Positions 59,008 to 64,000 of a stretch of DNA of 64,000 nt are shown here, one piece after another. How positions within the stretch are numbered: the stretch's first letter is position 1; every line of letters starts with the position of its first letter. The notes beneath the pieces were generated by a model. The model was not told the DNA's origin. It did no database searches and saw only the letters and a program-made list of their open reading frames with translations. The stretch is from positions 62,001-126,000 of the forward strand of contig CAKQMB010000003.1 in NCBI GenBank assembly GCA_934254825.1, given 5' to 3'. The translations under genes were made by a program, and so were the position numbers. Source of the DNA: an uncultured Clostridia bacterium. Its GTDB lineage: Bacteria; Bacillota; Clostridia; Christensenellales; Borkfalkiaceae.

Positions 59008-59736
59008 TCAGACGGGGGTCTCGGAAGAAATGCATTCGCTGACCGTTCCCGTTTTTAGTCCCGCTTTATAGTAGTAATCGATAATCTGCGGCAAAGCTTC
59101 GAGAGTGTGTTTTTTCGGGTGCATAAGAACGAAATCTCCGCCCGAAATGTTTTTCGTCGCCCTCGAATAAACCGTTTTCGAACTTTTATCCCGCCAGTCA
59201 ATCGTATCTTTGCTCCACATTATGGTTTTATATCCCATTTTCTGCGCGACTTTTAAAGTCGTTACCGAGAAAGACCCCGAAGGCGGGGCGAAAAGCTTGA
59301 TTTCTTCGCCCGTATTTGCTTTTATAAGCGCATGCAGAGTTTCCATTTCCGCCCTGTTCTGCTCTTCACTCAGTTTGGCGTGATCTTTATGAAAATATCC
59401 GTGACTGCCGAGTTCGTGTCCCTTTTCGAGAATTTTCTTTATGGTGTCGATATTGTCGTCCGCCCATACTCCGCCCACGAAAAAAGTCGCTTTCGCGTTC
59501 TTTTCTTCGAGAACGTTTAAAATTCCGTCAACGATTTCCGTTCCTTCGTAAACGTTGAACATAAGCGCTACGGTATTTCCGTTTCTGTCTCCGTTATAAA
59601 TCGCGGAATAACTTTCGCCGTTCGATATTACCACAACGTCGCCCGGCAAAAAACATACGGCGATCACTCCCGAAACAATCGCAGTGAGAATAACCGCCGT
59701 AATTATGTTAAGCTTTCTGTCAGTTAGTTTATTCAA
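59008..59736 (-). CDS. ylxY: Polysaccharide deacetylase-like protein (YlxY-type), probably degenerate
   Basis: About 242 residues from TTG 59736, five bases after GAGGTGG; GTG 59745 is an alternative. One N-terminal span, then a NodB-like fold. Motif 1, normally TFDDG, is MFNVYEG, so the catalytic Asp is Asn; motif 2 SHGYFH and motif 3 APPSG remain, and motif 4 is KDTIDW. It may bind rather than deacetylate glycan, as suspected for YlxY-type proteins. It is followed by the M16 peptidase, as in Bacillus. Confidence 0.8.
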   Translation of the reverse strand: MNKLTDRKLNIITAVILTAIVSGVIAVCFLPGDVVVISNGESYSAIYNGDRNGNTVALMFNVYEGTEIVDGILNVLEEKNAKATFFVGGVWADDNIDTIKKILEKGHELGSHGYFHKDHAKLSEEQNRAEMETLHALIKANTGEEIKLFAPPSGSFSVTTLKVAQKMGYKTIMWSKDTIDWRDKSSKTVYSRATKNISGGDFVLMHPKKHTLEALPQIIDYYYKAGLKTGTVSECISSETPV

Positions 59737-59786
59737 TTCGACCACCTCTATACAATGTATTACGAAGAAGTCGAAAATATTTATAT

Positions 59787-61178
59787 TTAACCGATAATTT
59801 CAACGTCAAAAGAGTCTTTTACGAGTTCTTTCGCGCTTTCGATATTCTTAACCGCCCCGTCGTAAAGAAGCTGTGCGATAATATTGCCGATAGCCGTAGC
59901 TTCGACAGGTCCCGCCATAACTTTAAGACCGGTGCGTTTTGCGGTAAGTTCGTTAAGATATCCGTTCATGGACCCACCGCCGACGATATGAATAGTATCG
60001 AATTTATATCCCGTTATATTTTCTACGACCTTTACGGCTTTCGCGTAACATACGGCGAGACTGTCGTAAACGCAAAGCGCGATTTCTCCCGGAGTTTCGG
60101 GAACTTTTTGGTTTGTCTCTCTGCAATAATCCTGAATCGCGCCTATCATGCTCGCGGGAGCGAGGAAACGCTGATCGTTCACGTCGACTATACTGTCGAA
60201 ATCTTTGACCGCTTTCGACATGGTAACATAGTCGCCCCAGCTGTACTTTTTCTCGTGTTCTCTTCTTACGCTCTGAATCATCCAAAGACCCATTATGTTC
60301 TTTAAGAAACGGGTCGATCTGTTATATCCGCCCTCATTCGTAAAGTTGGCTTCGAGAGCTTCTTTTGTCGAGATCGCCACGGGACTTTCGATACCGAGCA
60401 GCGACCACGTTCCGCTCGAAATGTAAAGCGGATGACCCGTTTCGGGAACTGCCATAACCGCGCTTGCGGTGTCGTGCGTGGCGGTGAGAACTATATTCGT
60501 TTCATAGCCGATTTCCTCAGCAATTTCGGGTTTTACCGCCCCGACGAGCGTTGCGGGTTGACTAAGTTCAACGAAAAGTTTTTCGGGAAGTCCGAGATCT
60601 TTTACGGTCTCCATATCCCACTCTCTCGTTCTCGCGCTTAAAAGCCCCGTAGTGGAAGCGTTCGTAAACTCGTTTTTCTTAACGCCCGTAAGTAAAAATC
60701 CGAAGAAATCGGGCATCATGAGAAATCTTTCGGCTTTGTCGAGTTTTCCGCTCAATTTATCGGTGTAAAGCTGATAAATCGTGTTGTAAATCTGGAACTG
60801 AGAACCCGTTCTTTCGTAAAGTTTTTCAAACGGAACGATAGAATGAACTTTCTTTATAGGCTCTTCCGTTCTCGAATCTCTGTACGCGAACACGTCTCCG
60901 ATAACGTTATCGTCTTTGTCTAAAAGAGCGTAATCGACGCCCCAGGTATCTATACCTACGGAAGACGGAATTTTCCCGATTTTTTTACACTCTTTAAGTC
61001 CGTCTACGATATTTTGAAAAAGTTTACGGTAATTCCATACAAGGTGACCGTCTTTTTCTTCCATACCGTTTTCGAAACGATAAATTTCTTCGAGTTTAAG
61101 CTTTCCGTTTTCAATATAAGAAAGAATGTGTCTGCCGCTCGAAGCCCCGATATCAATCGCAAGATAATATTTTCCCAT
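59787..61178 (-). CDS. rhaB: Rhamnulokinase
   Basis: 463 residues, FGGY kinase. IDIGASSGRHILSY at the N-terminus, SVGIDTWGVDYALLD, YRDSRTEEPI, TATHDTASAV, ISSGTWSLLGIE and IVGGGSMNGYLNELTA are RhaB-like. It phosphorylates L-rhamnulose. GGAGGA (61203-61208) lies 24 bases from ATG, but a 16-base hairpin between them (61187-61202) would reduce the effective distance to eight bases. It has its own promoter. Confidence 0.95.
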   Translation of the reverse strand: MGKYYLAIDIGASSGRHILSYIENGKLKLEEIYRFENGMEEKDGHLVWNYRKLFQNIVDGLKECKKIGKIPSSVGIDTWGVDYALLDKDDNVIGDVFAYRDSRTEEPIKKVHSIVPFEKLYERTGSQFQIYNTIYQLYTDKLSGKLDKAERFLMMPDFFGFLLTGVKKNEFTNASTTGLLSARTREWDMETVKDLGLPEKLFVELSQPATLVGAVKPEIAEEIGYETNIVLTATHDTASAVMAVPETGHPLYISSGTWSLLGIESPVAISTKEALEANFTNEGGYNRSTRFLKNIMGLWMIQSVRREHEKKYSWGDYVTMSKAVKDFDSIVDVNDQRFLAPASMIGAIQDYCRETNQKVPETPGEIALCVYDSLAVCYAKAVKVVENITGYKFDTIHIVGGGSMNGYLNELTAKRTGLKVMAGPVEATAIGNIIAQLLYDGAVKNIESAKELVKDSFDVEIIG

Positions 61179-61186
61179 AACGCAAT

Positions 61187-61202
61187 GCAGGCTAAAACCT
61201 GC
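61187..61202 (-). promoter_or_regulatory. Hairpin between ribosome binding site and start of rhaB
   Basis: Minus-strand GCAGG, six-base loop, CCTGC sits exactly between GGAGGA and the last eight bases before ATG. Confidence 0.55.
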
Positions 61203-61224
61203 TCCTCCGATTTATTTCGAATAT

Positions 61225-61253
61225 ATGATATAATAATTCTCGGATTTTTGCAA
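61225..61253 (-). promoter_or_regulatory. Sigma-A promoter of rhaB
   Basis: On the minus strand: TTGCAA (61248-61253), 17 bases, TATCAT (61225-61230). Confidence 0.5.
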
Positions 61254-61267
61254 GGGTTTTCCCTTAA

Positions 61268-61969
61268 TTAAACTTCTATTTTGTCTTTTTTCACCATTTC
61301 TTTAATCTTTTCGATCGATTTCTTCTCTATCCTCGACACATACGACCTCGAAATTTTAAGAAGTTTTGCGGTTTCTCTCTGCGTAAGCGGTCTTCCGCCT
61401 TTAAGCCCGTATCTTAAACTGAGAATTTTATATTCTCTTTGCGAAAGACATTTTTCCATTACCTCTATAAATTTATCTTTAATAAGTTTGTTTTCAACCT
61501 TGGCAAGCACACCGTCTTCTTTCTCTGCAATGAGATCGAGAATAGTGAGTTCGTTCCCGTCCTTATCCACCCCTACGGAATCATAAATCGAAACGTTGTT
61601 TTTATACTTTTTATTCGACCTTAAAAGCATCAGAATTTCGTTTTCGATACATCTTGCCGTGTATGTGGCGAGCTGAGTTCCTTTGGACGGATCGAATGTG
61701 TTTATGGCTTTTATAAGTCCTATCGAACCTACCGAAATCAAATCGTCGGTATCCTCCGCGCCCTGATATTTTTTTGCTATGTGAGCGACAAGCCTCAGAT
61801 TGTGTTTTATCAGAATATCTCTGGACTTTTTATCACCTTTTTCACGAAACGCCGCGAGGTATTTTTCTTCTTCCTCCTGCGTTAAAGGTTTAGGGAAACT
61901 GTCGCCGCCCACGCCCGAACAGAAAAAAACGAGCTTTGCGACGATAAATTCAATAAAATCAAAAAACAT
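61268..61969 (-). CDS. sigK: RNA polymerase sigma-K factor, intact with pro-sequence
   Basis: 233 residues. A hydrophobic pro-segment (FFDFIEFIVAKLVFFCSG) precedes the mature start region FPKPLTQEEEEKYL, as in Bacillus pro-sigma-K. Region 2 (NLRLVAHIAKKYQ, DLISVGSIGLIKAINTFDPSKG, ARCIENEILMLLR) and region 4 (LTQRETAKLLKISRSYVSRIEKK) are complete. Sigma-K directs late mother-cell transcription. There is no skin-type insertion. SpoIVB at the other end of the window signals pro-sigma-K cleavage in Bacillus. GAGAGG precedes ATG. Confidence 0.96.
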   Translation of the reverse strand: MFFDFIEFIVAKLVFFCSGVGGDSFPKPLTQEEEEKYLAAFREKGDKKSRDILIKHNLRLVAHIAKKYQGAEDTDDLISVGSIGLIKAINTFDPSKGTQLATYTARCIENEILMLLRSNKKYKNNVSIYDSVGVDKDGNELTILDLIAEKEDGVLAKVENKLIKDKFIEVMEKCLSQREYKILSLRYGLKGGRPLTQRETAKLLKISRSYVSRIEKKSIEKIKEMVKKDKIEV

Positions 61970-61988
61970 AGACTTACCTCTCAGGATA

Positions 61989-62017
61989 AATCTATGTCGA
62001 AATTAAAAATATTATGA
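61989..62017 (-). promoter_or_regulatory. Possible sigma-E promoter of sigK
   Basis: On the minus strand: TCATAAT (62011-62017), 14 bases, CATAGATT (61989-61996); each has one mismatch to the sigma-E consensus (KMATATT, CATACAnT). In Bacillus sigK is switched on by sigma-E. The leader would be only about 15 bases. Confidence 0.45.
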
Positions 62018-62060
62018 AGTTTTTTGTCGTTTAGTCATTAAAAACTTGTTTGCTAAAAAC

Positions 62061-63275
62061 TTATTTACGCAAAATATCTCCTTCCGAAACTTTCACGTCG
62101 GAATATATCCTTAATTTCTGCTGAACGATTTTAGCGTCTTCGATAATTTCTCCGTTTTCATCGGTCATTTTATCGACTGAAATTATTTTGTTGAAATTTT
62201 CGCCGGGCGTTAAAATTTCGAGTTTGTCTCCCTTTTTAAAACGATTGCGCATCTCCGCGACGAAATATCCGTTATCGTTCGTCCCTTCGGTGACGACGGC
62301 GGCAAACTGTTTTTCTCCCGCAGACTGAGAATCGGAATAATTTACGGTTTCCGCATTTTCGTCAAGCATATAAGCCGTAGTGAAAACCCTGTGGTTTGTT
62401 TTGAGAAGTTCGTCGTAAAACGTTTTATTTTCTTTGTATTTATCGCCGATTTTGTAATATTCTTCGATTGCTCTTCTGTATGCGTTTATAACCGTTGCGA
62501 GATAGTATTCGCTTTTCATTCTGCCCTCGATTTTCAAAGAGCAAACGCCCGCTTTATCCATCTCGTCGATGTGGTCTATCATATTCAGATCTTTGCTGTT
62601 GAGAATATACGAACCTCTTTCGTCTTCTTCAATTCCGAAAAACTCCCCGCCTTTGGATTTTTCTCTTAGTTCGTATTGCCAACGGCAAGCCTGAACGCAT
62701 TCGCCGCGATTTGCGTCTCTGCCGTTGAAATAGTTCGAAAGAAGGCATCTTCCGCTGTACGAAATGCACATTGCGCCGTGAACGAACGCTTCGAGTTGCG
62801 TTTCGGGACAAAATTCGGAAATTTCTTTGATTTCCGCAAGGGAAAGCTCTCTTGCAAGAACTACTCTTTCAAGTCCTTGTTCTCCCCAGAATTTAACGGC
62901 GTATTTATTGAGCGTGTTGGCTTGCGTCGATAAATGTATCTTTAAATTCGGCGCGACCGACTTACACAAAGAGATAAGTCCGACATCCGTTATAAGCACC
63001 GCGTCCACCCCGATTTCTTCTAAGAAACGGAAATAATCCGCCGCTTTTTCAAAGTCGGAATTTCTCGCAAAAATATTGACGGTAACGTAGATTTTGACGT
63101 TTTTTATGTGTGCGAATTTTACCGCTTCGATAAGTTCTTCGTCGGTAAAATTATCCGAAAAAGCTCTGAGCGAAAAACTCTTTCCGCCGAGATAAACGGC
63201 GTCCGCGCCGTAATATACGGCTGTTTTCAGTTTTGAAAAATTCCCTGCGGGAGCAAGTAATTCTATTTTCTTCAT
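62061..63275 (-). CDS. U32 peptidase-family protein (tRNA uridine hydroxylation, TrhP-like)
   Basis: 404 residues. LLAPAGNFSKLKTAVYYGADAVYLG at the N-terminus, the U32 signature EAFVHGAMCISYSGRCLLSNY and GECVQACRW with conserved Cys for an iron-sulfur cluster. Despite the peptidase name, characterised members (TrhP, RlhA) hydroxylate RNA. It lies four bases after a TrmR-like methyltransferase gene, which in Bacillus completes 5-methoxyuridine at tRNA position 34; this pairing supports a tRNA role. The Shine-Dalgarno is weak. Confidence 0.88.
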   Translation of the reverse strand: MKKIELLAPAGNFSKLKTAVYYGADAVYLGGKSFSLRAFSDNFTDEELIEAVKFAHIKNVKIYVTVNIFARNSDFEKAADYFRFLEEIGVDAVLITDVGLISLCKSVAPNLKIHLSTQANTLNKYAVKFWGEQGLERVVLARELSLAEIKEISEFCPETQLEAFVHGAMCISYSGRCLLSNYFNGRDANRGECVQACRWQYELREKSKGGEFFGIEEDERGSYILNSKDLNMIDHIDEMDKAGVCSLKIEGRMKSEYYLATVINAYRRAIEEYYKIGDKYKENKTFYDELLKTNHRVFTTAYMLDENAETVNYSDSQSAGEKQFAAVVTEGTNDNGYFVAEMRNRFKKGDKLEILTPGENFNKIISVDKMTDENGEIIEDAKIVQQKLRIYSDVKVSEGDILRK

Positions 63276-63279
63276 AGTT

Positions 63280-63915
63280 TCAGTTTTTCTTGTACGATAT
63301 GCTTATCCCGTCGCCGGTATCGGAAATGGCGGTTATGAAATCCTCGTCCGATGAAATCATATCGAGAAATTCACGCATATTGTTTCTTATCGTATTGTGT
63401 CTGTGAGGAGTTTTCACTTCTCCCGTGATATACCCTCTGAACAAAACGTTATCGGCAAAAAGCACTCCGCCTTTGTTCAGCCTTGCTTTTATCTTCGGCA
63501 AAAGGTTTTTATACTTTGATTTATTGCAGTCGAGAAAGACAAAATCAAATCCGCCTTCAAGTTCGTCAACCACTTCTTCCGCGTCGCCGAAAAACGTAAA
63601 AACCCTTGAATTTACATTGAATTTTTCAAAGTTTTTCAACGCCTCGTCTTCTGCGGGTCTATATCTTTCGATAGTATATAAAGTCGCTTCGGGGCAGGCT
63701 TGCAGCAACGCTATCCCCGAACACCCCGTAGCCGTTCCGAACTCTAAAATCTTCTTCGGATTAACGAGCTTTGCGGTAAGAATAAGAGAATTGAGACTTT
63801 CTCTTAAAATAGTCGCAATTCCCCTGCTCTTATAATCGTCTCTTAAATCCGACAATTCTTTTGAAATTGTATTCTCGGCGTTTTTCAAAACGAGAGATTT
63901 AACGTATTCGTGCAT
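63280..63915 (-). CDS. trmR: tRNA 5-hydroxyuridine O-methyltransferase (TrmR-like)
   Basis: 211 residues of the cation-dependent O-methyltransferase (COMT-like) type. SAM-binding ILEFGTATGCSGIALLQ, acidic loop YTIERYR, metal-binding FVFLDCNKSKY and FADNVLFRG. In Bacillus TrmR (YrrM) methylates 5-hydroxyuridine made by TrhP proteins (YrrN/YrrO). Next to the U32 gene here the same role is likely. Its ATG overlaps the RNase J stop by one base (TAATG). Confidence 0.85.
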   Translation of the reverse strand: MHEYVKSLVLKNAENTISKELSDLRDDYKSRGIATILRESLNSLILTAKLVNPKKILEFGTATGCSGIALLQACPEATLYTIERYRPAEDEALKNFEKFNVNSRVFTFFGDAEEVVDELEGGFDFVFLDCNKSKYKNLLPKIKARLNKGGVLFADNVLFRGYITGEVKTPHRHNTIRNNMREFLDMISSDEDFITAISDTGDGISISYKKN

Positions 63916-64000
63916 TATACTTCCGTTAAAACGGGAATAATCATCGGACTTTTCTTTGTCTTTTTAACAACGAAATTGCGAAGATTTTTCCTTATCTGAT
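63915..64000 (-). CDS. rnj: Ribonuclease J, C-terminal end (partial)
   Basis: The last 27 codons are in the window and end in FVVKKTKKSPMIIPVLTEV followed by TAA. The pattern KT+xxPMIxPVxxEV is the typical C-terminal end of RNase J, an endo/5'-exonuclease of mRNA decay and rRNA processing. The gene continues beyond 64000. The call rests on this short stretch. Confidence 0.75.
   Translation of the reverse strand, partial: QIRKNLRNFVVKKTKKSPMIIPVLTEV

Noticed and set aside
1..64000. tRNA or rRNA genes, insertion sequences, prophage or transfer genes
   Set aside because: None was seen; all larger stretches are accounted for by housekeeping or sporulation genes. A covariance-model search would be needed to exclude small structured RNAs.

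Overview
The window reads as a chromosomal segment of an endospore-forming member of the Clostridia (Bacillota). Support for this comes from spoIVB, a spoIIM-like gene, dacF, spoVAC and an intact sigK, from Firmicutes gene orders (yicC-rpoZ-priA-def-fmt-rsmB-rlmN-rsgA-rpe; ispG-polC position-rimP-nusA-ylxR-ylxQ-infB-rbfA-nrnA-truB-ribF), from CIRCE-controlled groESL, and from strong AGGAGG-type ribosome binding sites. No phage, IS element, CRISPR array, rRNA or tRNA was seen. The exact lineage cannot be fixed from the sequence; an uncultured gut-type clostridium is a guess.

Layout. 1-3.3 kb (+): end of recN, spoIVB, a spoIIM-like gene, dacF. 3.4-5.7 kb (-): xer recombinase and hflX. 5.9-7.8 kb (+): a membrane-tethered PadR-type regulator. 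7.9-15.4 kb (-): a YgjP-type metallopeptidase, RNase Y, then an M18 aminopeptidase-HD protein-pepT-dxs run. 15.6-26.2 kb (-): the yicC/rpoZ/priA/def/fmt/rsmB/rlmN/rsgA/rpe cluster, lacking remA, gmk, coaBC, prpC and prkC found in Bacillus, and ending in a degenerate M48 peptidase homologue. 26.3-33.6 kb (-): ligA, pcrA, spoVAC, a 59-residue single-gene unit, an M19 dipeptidase, ppiB, dCMP deaminase. 33.7-35.7 kb (+): groESL with a perfect CIRCE operator. 35.8-40.1 kb (-): nitroreductase and a heterodimeric ABC exporter. 40.2-53.4 kb (-): nfo-ribF-truB-nrnA-rbfA, infB-ylxQ-ylxR-nusA-rimP, then a PolC-derived protein reduced to OB fold plus exonuclease, ispG, coaX and an ECF S component. 53.6-56.2 kb: a 71-residue protein with 15 cysteines (+), then two G3E-type P-loop proteins (-), one with a roughly 120-residue His/Asp/Glu repeat and one fused to a DUF1980-like domain. 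56.3-61.2 kb (-): rhaA and rhaB with an mlpA-ylxY pair between them. 61.3-64 kb (-): sigK, a U32 peptidase-family protein, a TrmR-like methyltransferase and the end of RNase J.

The parts that stand out most are the truncated PolC at the normal polC locus, the metal-related G3E pair with its repeat tract, the dead M48 homologue, the tethered PadR regulator and the two small single-gene units. On the regulatory side, sigma-G-type promoters lie before spoIVB, dacF and spoVAC, two of them abutting the U-tract of the upstream terminator. A sigma-E-type promoter candidate lies before sigK. rhaB has a hairpin that bridges an over-long gap between ribosome binding site and start codon. Several genes use TTG or CTG starts fixed by neighbouring Shine-Dalgarno sequences. 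Promoter, terminator and start calls were made by eye.
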